A stretch of DNA of 64,000 nucleotides from Crocinitomicaceae bacterium (GCA_016708105.1 JADJGJ010000001.1:1674001-1738000); one strand, 5' to 3'; shown: positions 9,526 through 18,662, counted from the stretch's first letter. Numbers and translations are program-made. Notes: generated from the sequence alone by a model not told the origin.

Positions 9526-10158
9526 ATGAACAGATTCATGAAGTGGAACGCAGTTATAATTCCCACCCTCTTATTTCTAACCTTGTATTCAGGTTGCGCG
9601 GGTAATTCTCCTCAGTCTGAGACACAAACTGACTCTCTCAACATGGATACTCTTTTGAATGTAGATTCATTAGCAAAAAAATCCGCCAATGATTTTGATG
9701 ATTTTTTAGGAGTAAAATATGGCACGCACGAACTTTATTTAGAGAGCATATTGGGTAAATTTACCTATGGTGAATACACAGCAGATTCATCTCAATTTAT
9801 TTATCATTTCAATGTGCTTGAAAAAGTGCCTGTTTACGTGTGGGTGTCGGCTAAAACGCAAACTGTGCAAACCATCTTTATGGAGGTTTTATCATATCCC
9901 CCGTACTTTGAAACTGATTTAGATTCAGCGGCAAACTATTATCACATGATTGAAGAAGATAGGAAATTTTTTGGTAAAAAACCAGCTGAAATAATTGCCA
10001 TAATGGGTGAGCCTTATAGTGATCAAATGCATGAATCAAATTTTCGAGAGTTAACCTATCAGTCTGATGATTACATGATATCTGTTGGTTTCAGATTCTA
10101 TCCTGAACAAAATGAGATGTGTTCATCTATTTCAGTGAATTGGTTTTACAAACAATAA
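9526..10158 (+). CDS. Lipoprotein, paralogue 2 of a tandem pair
   Basis: 210 residues from the ATG at 9526, 10 bases after the previous stop, so the two are probably co-transcribed. The signal peptide ends in a lipobox (LYSGC), followed by a Ser/Thr/Gln/Asp-rich linker. The globular part aligns with the upstream gene over LGKFTYGEYTADSSQFIYHF, a FFGKKPAEIIAIMGEP segment (upstream FFGMTQDELTEDFGKP), and FYPEQNEMC near the end. The conserved Cys in the last motif may form a disulfide. The function is unknown. Confidence 0.7.
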   Translation: MNRFMKWNAVIIPTLLFLTLYSGCAGNSPQSETQTDSLNMDTLLNVDSLAKKSANDFDDFLGVKYGTHELYLESILGKFTYGEYTADSSQFIYHFNVLEKVPVYVWVSAKTQTVQTIFMEVLSYPPYFETDLDSAANYYHMIEEDRKFFGKKPAEIIAIMGEPYSDQMHESNFRELTYQSDDYMISVGFRFYPEQNEMCSSISVNWFYKQ

Positions 10159-10192
10159 AAGCATTAGTCAAAATCAGGGGGGGGGTGATTTG

Positions 10193-10618
10193 TTAATACC
10201 CGGGCACTTGATCTAAGCCGGTTTTTCCTTTGACAAATTCGCCTCTTCCGGTTGCTAAAATTTTTTCCTGAAGATTTAAAATTTCAGATTGGGCAAAATA
10301 GGTGTGACCGTCAAATGATACAAGCTTTCCGGTAGCTATCATACAACCTTCTGTAACGGGTCTTTTTAGTTCAACCGTGAAATTTTTTGTGAGTAGAAAA
10401 AAGTCTTGAACATTTGATTGACAAGCAAAATAGGCCGAATCATCAAGCAGTTTAAAATAGACAGAACCGTGCACAGCCATGGCAGCATGAAAATATCTAA
10501 CATCAACCGGTAATTTAATTTCAGCCAAACCTGTTGAAATATTCAGTTCAATACCTTTGTAATAATCATGAATCGGGGAAGATAGGTACATCTTTCTTAG
10601 TCTTTCAAAATGATTCAT
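10193..10618 (-). CDS. PaaI-like hotdog-fold thioesterase
   Basis: 141 residues from the ATG at 10618, chosen because it gives the usual length and the open frame further upstream looks non-coding. The family core HAAMAVHGSVYFKLLDDSAY carries the HG...LLDD pattern of PaaI / YiiD-type acyl-CoA thioesterases, with the Asp of DDSA as likely catalytic residue. A typical hotdog end (TGRGEFVKG) follows. It should be a soluble tetramer or dimer that hydrolyses acyl-CoAs; the substrate cannot be read from sequence. It is divergent from aconitase, with about 105 bases between the starts. Confidence 0.8.
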   Translation of the reverse strand: MNHFERLRKMYLSSPIHDYYKGIELNISTGLAEIKLPVDVRYFHAAMAVHGSVYFKLLDDSAYFACQSNVQDFFLLTKNFTVELKRPVTEGCMIATGKLVSFDGHTYFAQSEILNLQEKILATGRGEFVKGKTGLDQVPGY

Positions 10619-10723
10619 TGGTCTGTGTATTTTAAAACTTGATATATAAAAGTAAAGATTACAGATGAAGAACACGGTAATATAATTAAATTCGCATACC
10701 GAAATAATAGAAACAATACACCT

Positions 10724-12994
10724 ATGGCTTTTGACATTGAAATGATCAGACAGGTATATGCAAAATATCCTGAACGCATTGCGGCAGCTCGCAAAGTAGT
10801 TGGTAAACCTCTTACCTTGAGTGAAAAAATTCTTTACGCACACTTGTGGGATAATCCGGTGACGCAGGCTTTTGAGCGTGGTAATTCCTACGTTGATTTT
10901 GCGCCTGATCGCGTTGCCATGCAAGACGCAACAGCTCAAATGGCCTTGTTGCAGTTTATGCAAGCCGGTCGTAAAAAAGTTGCTGTGCCTTCAACTGCAC
11001 ATGCTGATCACTTAATTCAGGCAAAAATTGGTGCAGAAAAAGATTTGCAAGATTCTCTCAATAAAAATGATGAGGTTTTCAATTTCCTTTCATCTGTTTG
11101 CAACAAATACGGTATCGGATTTTGGAAACCGGGTGCAGGTATTATTCACCAAGTGGTATTAGAAAATTATGCTTTTCCCGGCGGAATGATGATTGGTACT
11201 GACTCACACACTGTAAATGCGGGTGGATTAGGAATGGTAGCCATTGGTGTTGGTGGTGCTGACGCAGTAGATGTAATGGCCGGTATGGCGTGGGAATTAA
11301 AATTTCCTAAACTGATTGGTGTAAAATTAACCGGCAAATTAAATGGCTGGACTGCACCAAAAGATGTGATATTAAAAGTTGCCGGAATACTCACCGTTGA
11401 AGGTGGTACCGGATGCATTGTAGAATATTTTGGTTCAGGCGCTGAATCACTTTCATGCACAGGAAAAGGAACCATTTGTAACATGGGTGCTGAAATTGGG
11501 GCAACTACTTCAACATTTGGTTATGATGATTCTATGCGTCGTTACCTAAATGCAACAGGACGTGCTGATGTTGTGGAATTGGCTGATAAAGTAGCTGAAC
11601 ATTTAACAGGTGATGCTGAGGTTTATGCAAATCCTGAAAAATATTTTGATCAAGTTATTGAAATTGATTTATCAACCTTGATGCCTCATGTTAACGGACC
11701 ATTTACCCCTGACTTGGCTACACCAATCAATGAGTTGAAACAAAAGGCAACTACAAATGGCTGGCCTCTGAAAGTTGAGTGGGGATTGATTGGTTCATGC
11801 ACCAATTCATCGTATGAAGATTTAGCGCGTGCATCATCCATAGTGAAACAAGCTGTTGAAAAAGGTTTGGTTGCAAAAGCAGAATTTGGAATCAACCCGG
11901 GTTCTGAGCAAGTGAGATACACCGCTCAGCGAGATGGTTTGCTGGATATCTTCAAAAAATTTGATACAAAAATTTTTACCAACGCATGCGGACCATGTAT
12001 TGGACAGTGGGATAGAGCAGGTGCAGATAAAGGTGAAAAAAATACCATCATTCACTCATTCAACCGCAATTTCTCAAAACGAGCTGATGGAAATCCAAAC
12101 ACGCATGCGTTTGTAGCTTCACCTGAAATTGTTGCTGCATTGGCAATTGCCGGCGATCTTGGCTTTAATCCAATCACTGATACCTTGACCAATAATAAAG
12201 GTGAACAAGTAAAATTAGATCCACCTGCCGGAGATGAATTACCTCAAAAAGGTTTTGCAGTAGAAGACAATGGATATCAGGCTCCGGCTGAAGACGGAAG
12301 TAAGGTAGACGTGAATATCAGCCCATCTTCTGATCGTTTACAAGTATTGGAAGAATTTAAAGCCTGGGATGGTCAAAATATTCATGGTGCTAAATTGCTT
12401 ATTAAAGTAAAAGGAAAATGTACTACTGACCATATTTCTATGGCTGGTCCTTGGTTGAAATATCGTGGTCACTTAGATAATATTTCTAATAACATGCTCA
12501 TTGGTGCTGTCAATGCTTTTGGTGGCGCAGTGAACAATGTGAAAAATCAACTTACCGGTGAAACAGGTGAAGTACCTGCTACTGCAAGAGCATATAAAAA
12601 AGCAGGTGTACCATCAATTGTGGTTGGTGACCAGAATTATGGTGAAGGATCATCACGTGAACACGCAGCTATGGAGCCACGTCACCTTGGCGTTGTTGCC
12701 GTGATTGTGAAATCATTTGCGCGTATTCATGAAACAAATCTGAAAAAACAAGGGATGTTGGCTTTGACTTTTGCTAACCAGGCTGACTGGGATAAAATTC
12801 AAGAAGATGATACGCTTGATTTTACTGATCTTGCTCAATTTGCAGCAGGAAAACAGTTGACACTTAAACTCAATCATGCGAATGGAACAGCTGAAGAAAT
12901 TAAACTGAACCATACGTATAATGATCAACAAATTGAATGGTTCAAAGCCGGTTCAGCGCTGAATCTGATTAAAATGCAACAACAACCTGCTTAA
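10724..12994 (+). CDS. acn: Aconitate hydratase (mitochondrial-like AcnA type)
   Basis: 756 residues, the full length of mitochondrial-type aconitase. It isomerises citrate to isocitrate in the TCA cycle through a [4Fe-4S] cluster. Visible signatures are GTDSHTVNAGGLGM (about 158-171), GSCTNSS with cluster ligand C359, and ACGPC with ligands C422 and C425. NFSKRADGNPNTHAFVASPE follows, and YGEGSSREHAAMEPRHLG lies in the swivelling domain 4. The protein is cytoplasmic. A strong intrinsic terminator follows the stop by 22 bases, so this is probably a single-gene unit. Confidence 0.97.
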   Translation: MAFDIEMIRQVYAKYPERIAAARKVVGKPLTLSEKILYAHLWDNPVTQAFERGNSYVDFAPDRVAMQDATAQMALLQFMQAGRKKVAVPSTAHADHLIQAKIGAEKDLQDSLNKNDEVFNFLSSVCNKYGIGFWKPGAGIIHQVVLENYAFPGGMMIGTDSHTVNAGGLGMVAIGVGGADAVDVMAGMAWELKFPKLIGVKLTGKLNGWTAPKDVILKVAGILTVEGGTGCIVEYFGSGAESLSCTGKGTICNMGAEIGATTSTFGYDDSMRRYLNATGRADVVELADKVAEHLTGDAEVYANPEKYFDQVIEIDLSTLMPHVNGPFTPDLATPINELKQKATTNGWPLKVEWGLIGSCTNSSYEDLARASSIVKQAVEKGLVAKAEFGINPGSEQVRYTAQRDGLLDIFKKFDTKIFTNACGPCIGQWDRAGADKGEKNTIIHSFNRNFSKRADGNPNTHAFVASPEIVAALAIAGDLGFNPITDTLTNNKGEQVKLDPPAGDELPQKGFAVEDNGYQAPAEDGSKVDVNISPSSDRLQVLEEFKAWDGQNIHGAKLLIKVKGKCTTDHISMAGPWLKYRGHLDNISNNMLIGAVNAFGGAVNNVKNQLTGETGEVPATARAYKKAGVPSIVVGDQNYGEGSSREHAAMEPRHLGVVAVIVKSFARIHETNLKKQGMLALTFANQADWDKIQEDDTLDFTDLAQFAAGKQLTLKLNHANGTAEEIKLNHTYNDQQIEWFKAGSALNLIKMQQQPA

Positions 12995-13016
12995 ATTTAG
13001 GCAGTATGATTATTCT

Positions 13017-13049
13017 AGGTCGCACCTAATGAGTGCGACCTTTTTTTTT
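13017..13049 (+). terminator. Rho-independent terminator after aconitase
   Basis: A perfect 9-bp stem, AGGTCGCAC (13017-13025) with GTGCGACCT (13033-13041), has a 7-base loop and runs directly into a T9 tract. Confidence 0.92.
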
Positions 13050-13118
13050 CTACTTTAGTTTGATGAATGATTGGTATGCGATGTTCATTCAATACATTTT
13101 CATTCCGCTTTGTTGTAT

Positions 13119-13949
13119 ATGAAAAAAACACTTTGTTTATTTGAAGCCGGAGGCACCAAAACCACACTCTTAATTCAAGAAGATGGTCAACCGGTTACAG
13201 AACATCATTTGCCTGGATTTAATCCTAACCGATACTCTGCTCATCTTGAACAATCTTTATTAAAACTGCATTTGCCTCAAAATGCGCAGGTATTTTTTTA
13301 TGGAAGCGGATTGGTGTCTGAACAAAATAAACTGAAGGTGAGAGAAATGCTCAAACCTGTTTTCAGCGGACAGATTTCTGTATTTGATGATCAGTTAGGT
13401 GCTGGGCGTGCTGCTTATGGGACAATGAGCGGACTTGTTGGTATAATGGGAACCGGTGCATTTGCGGCCTGGTATGACGGAACTATAATTGTTGATCGCA
13501 AAGGTGGGCATGGATACTTGATTGATGATATTGGTGGAGGACTTGAATTAGGAAAATTAATTTTATCTGCTTGGCTCAATCATGATCTTCCTCCTGAAAT
13601 AGATCAGGCAGTTTCAATTGCTGTTGGTGTAGAGCGGAATGATTTTACAACCCATTTCTACAGTCGTCCTGATTTGCATTTGCCCGCGCGTTTACCAATG
13701 GTAGTTAGCCAGTTTAGTCAAAACAAGCATTTAGATGAATTATTGGTGAATTATTTTCATCTCTATTTTTCAAGACATGTGAAATCTTTAATCACCAAAT
13801 ACAAGGCTGAGCAGATGACCTTGGTTGGAGGTTTGGCTAATGCATTTCATGCGCAGATAAGCAGTGCAGCATTGTCGTTTGGAATAAATAAAATAGTTTG
13901 TTTAAGTAACCCCGCTGAAAAACTACTTCATTATCACCAAGATGCGTAA
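13119..13949 (+). CDS. BadF/BadG/BcrA-type ATPase, N-acetylglucosamine-kinase-like
   Basis: 276 residues from the ATG at 13119; the open frame upstream lacks conserved features. It has the two-domain ASKHA fold: a phosphate-1 loop FEAGGTKTTLLI (about 8-19), a phosphate-2-like loop GIMGTGAFAAWYDG, the family GHGYLIDDIGGGLELGK, and an adenosine-like LVGGLANAFH near the end. Members in Bacteroidetes are usually annotated as GlcNAc or glucosamine kinases of cell-wall recycling. The first loop has Glu where the family normally has Asp (DxGxTKT), so activity is uncertain. It stands alone, with no peptidoglycan genes adjacent. Confidence 0.72.
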   Translation: MKKTLCLFEAGGTKTTLLIQEDGQPVTEHHLPGFNPNRYSAHLEQSLLKLHLPQNAQVFFYGSGLVSEQNKLKVREMLKPVFSGQISVFDDQLGAGRAAYGTMSGLVGIMGTGAFAAWYDGTIIVDRKGGHGYLIDDIGGGLELGKLILSAWLNHDLPPEIDQAVSIAVGVERNDFTTHFYSRPDLHLPARLPMVVSQFSQNKHLDELLVNYFHLYFSRHVKSLITKYKAEQMTLVGGLANAFHAQISSAALSFGINKIVCLSNPAEKLLHYHQDA

Positions 13950-14081
13950 TAAAGGAATTTTGGCTGAAACTATCTGACTGCCTAAACGTAAAATTTGTCT
14001 ACCGGATAAGCCGATTAGTAGAAATTTTGAAACCTGATTCAACATTTATTCGGATATTTACCTTGAAACTCCAATTTGCCT

Positions 14082-14486
14082 ATGGAAGCATTACGTATAC
14101 CATCTACCATTAAAACTCCTGAGGTATTATTTGATCCAACTAATCAGGTGTTTGAAATTAAAGGAAAATCTATTCCTGACGATGCTGAAGAATTTTACAG
14201 TAATATTTTGACTTGGTTTGAAGATTATGTCGCAAATCCGGTTGATAATACGGTGTTAAAAATTGATCTTGAATATTTTAATATCTCATCTTCAAAACGC
14301 CTGTTATTTTTGTTGTATAAGTTAAATGAGCTCAAAGCTAAAAATAAGTTTGTGCGCGTTCAGTGGTTGTACAATGAAGAAGATGAAGACATGTTTGAAG
14401 TTGGGCAAGACTACGCTTTTATGGTCAAAGTTCCGTTTGATTTCATTAGTTATTCAATGGAAGAACGAAGAACAGCATTGGCATAA
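14082..14486 (+). CDS. SiaC-family regulatory phosphoprotein (DUF1987)
   Basis: 134 residues from the ATG at 14082; a TTG two codons upstream is less likely. The family features are an N-terminal strand pair ending FDPTNQVFEIKGKSIPDDA, then WFEDYV and the LKIDLEYFNISSSKRLLFLL block that holds the regulatory Ser/Thr. In Pseudomonas, SiaC is phosphorylated by SiaB, dephosphorylated by SiaA, and controls a diguanylate cyclase. No kinase, PP2C phosphatase or GGDEF gene is adjacent here, so its partners must lie elsewhere. It is cytoplasmic. A terminator follows. Confidence 0.85.
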   Translation: MEALRIPSTIKTPEVLFDPTNQVFEIKGKSIPDDAEEFYSNILTWFEDYVANPVDNTVLKIDLEYFNISSSKRLLFLLYKLNELKAKNKFVRVQWLYNEEDEDMFEVGQDYAFMVKVPFDFISYSMEERRTALA

Positions 14487-14508
14487 ACAATTTTTTATCA
14501 AGTAATCA

Positions 14509-14542
14509 GCCTCGGAATAAAAACCGGGGCTTTTTATTTTTA
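14509..14542 (+). terminator. Rho-independent terminator after the siaC-like gene
   Basis: The stem AGCCTCGG (14509-14516) pairs with CCGGGGCT (14525-14532) with one G-T pair, and a T-rich tract follows. Confidence 0.8.
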
Positions 14543-14698
14543 CACCACACATTGTAGCCTAAAGCCACTGGTTTTTGGCAAAGAATATTGAGCCAATATG
14601 ATCAAATAGTTAGGTCCAATTCCTGTTAAATATCTTTAATATTGATCTCTTTGACGCCATGGTAAGATTTCAATATGCACATTATCGGGATATTGTTC

Positions 14699-14706
14699 TA
14701 TTTTTG
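14699..14706 (+). promoter_or_regulatory. -7 box TATTTTTG for the OmpH-like gene
   Basis: Matches TAnnTTTG. It lies only 2 bases before the upstream possible start at 14709 and 23 bases before the ATG at 14730, so it favours the latter. Confidence 0.5.
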
Positions 14707-14729
14707 CAATGAAATTTTCAAAATCAATC

Positions 14730-15389
14730 ATGCAAAATAATTCCAATAAACTTGCCGTTATTTCTCTGGTTATCAATTTTATTCTGATAATAGCCGTTGT
14801 TATTCTTTTTGTTAAAATGCCTGCCTCAGGTAATGAAACTGTTGATGCCACTGAGGTTGACAGTACAGATTTGAGTAAAATGCATGAAAAAGGTGATGGT
14901 GCTGTGATTGCTTACTATTATTCTGATTCACTTAATACACGTAGTGAATTTGTAAAAGATTTAGAAAGAGAGATAATGGATGCTCAAATTTCTGCAGAAA
15001 ATAAACTCAAAGCAAAACAAGATGAGATGATTCGCTGGGATAAAAAATGGCAAGCTAAAGGACCTTTGATTTCATCAGAACAAATGCAATATCAGCAAGA
15101 AGGTGAAAAACTTCAGTTAGAATTAATGGAATTGCAGCAAACCCTTGAACAAGATTTAATGGAAACTCAAACCAGATTGACTATGACGGGTTTGACTCGT
15201 ATACAAAAATACTGTCGTGATTTAGCACTTGCAAATGGCTATGATTACGTTATCAGTTATCAGGTTGGAGGACAATTTTTATTCTGTAATCCAAAAATGG
15301 ATATTACAGATGAGTTGATTGAATTGATGAACAGTGATTACGATACCACTTCAACCGTTACAACTCAAGAAGCTGAAAAAACCGAATAA
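14730..15389 (+). CDS. OmpH/Skp-like periplasmic chaperone-type protein, membrane anchored
   Basis: 219 residues from the ATG at 14730, a start supported by the promoter position. One membrane segment (about 9-29, VISLVINFILIIAVVILFV) is followed by an acidic linker. Then comes the OmpH/Skp pattern: AYYYSDSLN, a long charged coiled coil (about 75-150, rich in Gln, Glu, Lys and Met) and a C-terminal small domain (CRDLALANGYDYVISY). Skp-like proteins hold unfolded outer-membrane proteins in the periplasm. Here an uncleaved N-terminal anchor seems to replace the usual cleaved signal. It overlaps the next gene by one base (TAATG). Confidence 0.75.
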   Translation: MQNNSNKLAVISLVINFILIIAVVILFVKMPASGNETVDATEVDSTDLSKMHEKGDGAVIAYYYSDSLNTRSEFVKDLEREIMDAQISAENKLKAKQDEMIRWDKKWQAKGPLISSEQMQYQQEGEKLQLELMELQQTLEQDLMETQTRLTMTGLTRIQKYCRDLALANGYDYVISYQVGGQFLFCNPKMDITDELIELMNSDYDTTSTVTTQEAEKTE

Positions 15390-15940
15390 TGCTCATTGCA
15401 AGGCGCACGCTTGAAAATAATATTGCTGAGCATGTCATCTACATGTTTCAGATTGAAGACCTGATACGTGCAAATAATTTTGACACTGACAACATTGTCT
15501 ACACTATTATAGCCCCACAAATTAAAGATGAACGTTTGTTGCAGGAATACCGCGCGTGGTATGAGAAATTGATTACGCAAATGCAAGATGAAAACATCAA
15601 ACAAAGCGGTCATCTTTCTGAAATCAATGAAATTTTAATGGAGTTGTTGTTGTTGCACAATACATTAATCAATATCATTCAAAATAAAAAATACCTTGAA
15701 CTGTTTGAGAAGGCTTTACCTGCCTTGCAAGATTTTCAACATAAAAGTAATGCTGCAAATGTAAACTTGGTTGAGGTTGGTTTCAACGCTTTGTACAGTA
15801 AACTCATTCTGAAATTAAAGGGGCAGGCATTCTCTCAAGCCACTGAAGATGCGTTTGCTCAGATATCGACCATGTTGGGTTATCTTGCCTTATACTATAA
15901 AAAAATGAAACAAGGTGAACTCAATTTTGCCAATAATTAG
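15389..15940 (+). CDS. DUF4924 family protein
   Basis: 183 residues, largely helical, without signal or membrane segment. It opens with the family pattern IARRTLENNIAEHVIYMFQIEDLIRANNFD-like (residues about 3-32, here described in part) and carries YRAWYEKLITQM and NEILMELLLLHN further on. This is a Bacteroidetes-specific family of unknown function. Its start overlaps the stop of the OmpH-like gene, so the two are translationally coupled and may work together in envelope biogenesis; that link is inferred from position only. Confidence 0.8.
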   Translation: MLIARRTLENNIAEHVIYMFQIEDLIRANNFDTDNIVYTIIAPQIKDERLLQEYRAWYEKLITQMQDENIKQSGHLSEINEILMELLLLHNTLINIIQNKKYLELFEKALPALQDFQHKSNAANVNLVEVGFNALYSKLILKLKGQAFSQATEDAFAQISTMLGYLALYYKKMKQGELNFANN

Positions 15941-16029
15941 CAAAAGATAATTCATCCGCTCAAATAAAATAAGCCCTCGGTCTTTACGTTTATCTAACCG
16001 TTTTATTTAGTTTCGCTAAAGATTTTGTT

Positions 16030-16953
16030 TTGAAAGATCGCCTCTTATATTACCTCGTTGTTGTTCCCATTGGACACCTGCCTTTGCGAATCATTTATAT
16101 ATTCTTTGATTTTTTTTACTTCTTGCTCATAAGCCTTATTCCTTACCGCCGTAAAGTGGTCATGCAGAATTTGCAGCGCTCGTTTCCCCATAGTGAAATC
16201 AAAGAAATCAAGTATTTCAAAAAAAGATTCTATAAATATTTCACTGACTTATTTGCTGAATCAGTGCGCAATTTATTCATGAAAGAAGATGAGTTAAAAG
16301 ATCGTGTGAAAGTTGTCAATCCTGAGGTGATTCATCAATTATATAAAAAGAAAAAAAGCATCATTCTGTTGTCATCACACTACAATAATTGGGAATTATT
16401 AATTACTGCGCAAAGTTTGTTGTTTCATCACAAAGCTGTTGGAATTGGGGCTCCGCTTTCTAATAAATACTGGGACAAAAAAATTACTGAAAAGCGTGAA
16501 AGGTTTGGAATGAAAGTAGTGCACGGTACAAATTATAAAGATGAATTGAAAAAATTGGGAAATGAAGTGACCGCCACTTTGGTATTAGGTGATCAATCAC
16601 CGGGTAAAGATGAGAATTGCTACTGGACTCAATTTCTGAATCAAACAACAGCCTTTTATTTTGGAGCTGAATTTATGGCAAATGAATTTGACATGCCCGT
16701 GGTATCAGCCACCATTCATCAGGTACGCAGAGGTTATTATGAAGTTGAATTGAAACTCATTACAGAAAAGCCACGACTAGAGCCGTATGGATTTGTCACT
16801 GAAACCTATGTGCGTGATTTAGAATCAACCATTCACATTCAACCTGAATTTTGGTTATGGTCACACAAACGATGGAAAAAGGATGTACCTGAAAATCTTG
16901 ATGAAATTAGAGCAATTCACCGAAATAAATTTGTGAAAAGATTCAGGTCTTAA
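16030..16953 (+). CDS. LpxL/HtrB-like lysophospholipid / lipid A acyltransferase
   Basis: 307 residues. It would transfer an acyl chain to a lipid A precursor or related lipid at the inner membrane. Evidence is a hydrophobic N-terminal anchor (about 5-38), the family lead-in YRRKVVMQNLQRSFP, the catalytic H-x4-E motif in SSHYNNWE (about 116-123), and GDQSPG. The start is a TTG at 16030. No ATG occurs before residue about 45, and the TTG reading already gives the conserved N-terminal helix. It meets the DinB-like gene tail to tail with no gap. Confidence 0.85.
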   Translation: MKDRLLYYLVVVPIGHLPLRIIYIFFDFFYFLLISLIPYRRKVVMQNLQRSFPHSEIKEIKYFKKRFYKYFTDLFAESVRNLFMKEDELKDRVKVVNPEVIHQLYKKKKSIILLSSHYNNWELLITAQSLLFHHKAVGIGAPLSNKYWDKKITEKRERFGMKVVHGTNYKDELKKLGNEVTATLVLGDQSPGKDENCYWTQFLNQTTAFYFGAEFMANEFDMPVVSATIHQVRRGYYEVELKLITEKPRLEPYGFVTETYVRDLESTIHIQPEFWLWSHKRWKKDVPENLDEIRAIHRNKFVKRFRS

Positions 16954-17574
16954 TCACACCTTGCCTTTTGGAAAACTTGGCATTTTGAGTAAATTTTTTG
17001 CTTGCTCCACGTGGCGTTCATTGTGATAAACCACAACTTGAAAAGCATCACCCAATCTTAATTTAATTAGTGAGGTAACTGCCAACGTGCATTTTGCTTT
17101 GCGCACATTGATAAAGCGAGAATCAGCAATTAACTTTTGCATTTCATCTTGGTAGGCCAAAAATTCAAGAACCGCATTTTCAGTTGGCAAGGTGGCATTG
17201 ATCAGTGGATTATAATCTTTTGCCGCCTTCAATCTACGCTTCACATTTTTTACTTTACCAAGTTTAACTGCAAGTATAGATGCGGTGCCCAAGGGGCTGC
17301 TTACAAAATACTGACCCGGAGTTCTGAATCGGGTATTTTTAATGCGCTCTCTGAAAACAGGGATGTAAAAACTGTAATAAGCATTCAAATGTGCCAAACA
17401 CTGAGCAACACTCCAAGTTCTATCATTAGGACGCCAAAAAAGTTGTTCTGGTGTGAGCTCTAGAAAGTTTTTACGCACCTCATCACTCAATATTCCTGTA
17501 AGGTCTGCAAGTTTTTTTAGCAGCTCACTCACGCGTGTTTTTTTAATATTGATATTGGAGAGTACGTTTGTCAT
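16954..17574 (-). CDS. DinB-like four-helix metal-binding protein
   Basis: 206 residues, cytoplasmic. The DinB/YfiT pattern is present: W-S-V-A-Q-C-L-A-H-L-N with the first His (about 77), and YHNERHVEQ near the C terminus carrying two further His ligands. Members bind a divalent metal and include bacillithiol- and mycothiol-dependent transferases as well as many proteins of unknown role. An insertion of about 40 basic residues in the middle (KLGKVKNVKRRLKAAKDY) is not typical of the minimal family. A -7 box sits 8 bases before the ATG. Confidence 0.75.
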   Translation of the reverse strand: MTNVLSNINIKKTRVSELLKKLADLTGILSDEVRKNFLELTPEQLFWRPNDRTWSVAQCLAHLNAYYSFYIPVFRERIKNTRFRTPGQYFVSSPLGTASILAVKLGKVKNVKRRLKAAKDYNPLINATLPTENAVLEFLAYQDEMQKLIADSRFINVRKAKCTLAVTSLIKLRLGDAFQVVVYHNERHVEQAKNLLKMPSFPKGKV

Positions 17575-17582
17575 TGTCCTTT

Positions 17583-17590
17583 CAAATATA
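17583..17590 (-). promoter_or_regulatory. -7 box TATATTTG for the DinB-like gene
   Basis: The minus strand matches TAnnTTTG and ends 8 bases before the ATG at 17574, implying a very short leader. Confidence 0.45.
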
Positions 17591-17702
17591 GATTATTTAT
17601 ACTGATGTTTCAAATGATCTCTGCTGTAAAAATATAAACGGTACTTTGTCAGATATCTTTTTTTTATCGTCAAGGCATTTAGTATACCAACAAAGTGATG
17701 TG

Positions 17703-17710
17703 TAATTTTG
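17703..17710 (+). promoter_or_regulatory. -7 box TAATTTTG for the GT2 gene
   Basis: Matches TAnnTTTG and is followed 10 bases later by the ATG at 17721. Confidence 0.5.
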
Positions 17711-17720
17711 TTCTCAATAA

Positions 17721-18419
17721 ATGAAAACTAATACTGTAATTGTTGTAATTATTCCTGCAGTGAATGAAGAAAATTCAATTGCCCGGGTGGTTAATGAAAT
17801 TCCCGCCGGCCTAGTTGATGAGATCATTGTTTGTGATAATGGCTCACATGATAACACTGCTGATAATGCCCGATTATGTGGTGCAACCGTTGTGTATGAA
17901 TCAAGAAAAGGATACGGTTGGGCTTGTTTGAAAGGAATGGAACACCTCGAAAAGCGAGTTGTAAAACCGGATATTGTGGTATTTATTGATGGTGATTATT
18001 CTGATTATCCTGATCAAATGCCGGCTTTGGTTGCACCCATTCTGAATGGCAGTGCTGATTTTGTTATTGGCTCACGAGCACTTGGTAACCGTGAAAAAGG
18101 ATCTATGACTTTTCCGCAGGTTTTTGGTAATTGGCTGGCTACGCGTCTCATGAGAATTTTTTACCAGGTAAGATATTCTGATTTGGGACCATTCCGCGCT
18201 ATACGTTATGATGCATTACTCAAGCTTGGAATGAAAGATAAAACCTACGGCTGGACCATTGAAATGCAAATCAAAGCGGCAAAAAACAAATTGCCATACA
18301 CTGAAGTACCGGTGAACTATAAAAAACGCATTGGCGTATCCAAAGTATCAGGCACTATTAAAGGAACCATCTTGGCAGGGTATAAAATTATTTTCAGCAT
18401 TTTCAAATATCTTCGGTAG
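17721..18419 (+). CDS. Family 2 glycosyltransferase (dolichol-phosphate-mannose-synthase-like)
   Basis: 232 residues, without C-terminal membrane helices. The GT-A nucleotide-sugar site is visible: IPAVNEENSIARVVNEIP, DEIIVCDNGSHDNTAD (about 36-51), the DxD-like FIDGDYSDYPDQM (about 88-100), and the acceptor-side GWTIEMQIKAA. The likely reaction is transfer of a sugar from a nucleotide donor to a polyprenyl phosphate or lipid at the cytoplasmic face of the inner membrane. The acceptor cannot be told. It has its own promoter and lies upstream of parA with a 243-base gap. Confidence 0.85.
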   Translation: MKTNTVIVVIIPAVNEENSIARVVNEIPAGLVDEIIVCDNGSHDNTADNARLCGATVVYESRKGYGWACLKGMEHLEKRVVKPDIVVFIDGDYSDYPDQMPALVAPILNGSADFVIGSRALGNREKGSMTFPQVFGNWLATRLMRIFYQVRYSDLGPFRAIRYDALLKLGMKDKTYGWTIEMQIKAAKNKLPYTEVPVNYKKRIGVSKVSGTIKGTILAGYKIIFSIFKYLR

Positions 18420-18628
18420 AGAAAGCTCTCGACCATGCCCGATCAATGAAATATGATTGAACATGATAATTAAACGTCTCAGGCAAAATAAAGCTGATGA
18501 CAGGTTCAAGCGCAGCAAGCGTAATTTTTTGTTTTCTCAGTTTTTCAAGCGTTTTAATTCTTTCAATCCCTGCAATGACAAGGAATTAAGAAGTTTTCAA
18601 CAATTCCTGATTTTTTGGCTGATTTCGG

Positions 18629-18636
18629 TATCTTTG
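18629..18636 (+). promoter_or_regulatory. -7 box TATCTTTG for parAB
   Basis: Matches TAnnTTTG, 26 bases before the parA ATG at 18663. Confidence 0.5.
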
Positions 18637-18662
18637 AGGTTCTGTAAAATCGGGGATATATC

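Noticed and set aside
10177..10185. G9 run between convergent lipoprotein and thioesterase genes
   Set aside because: Unusual for this DNA but intergenic between two gene ends, so no switching role is apparent.
10619..10963. N-terminal extension of the thioesterase frame
   Set aside because: It would run under the aconitase start region on the other strand and adds Cys/Arg/Phe-rich sequence unlike the family.
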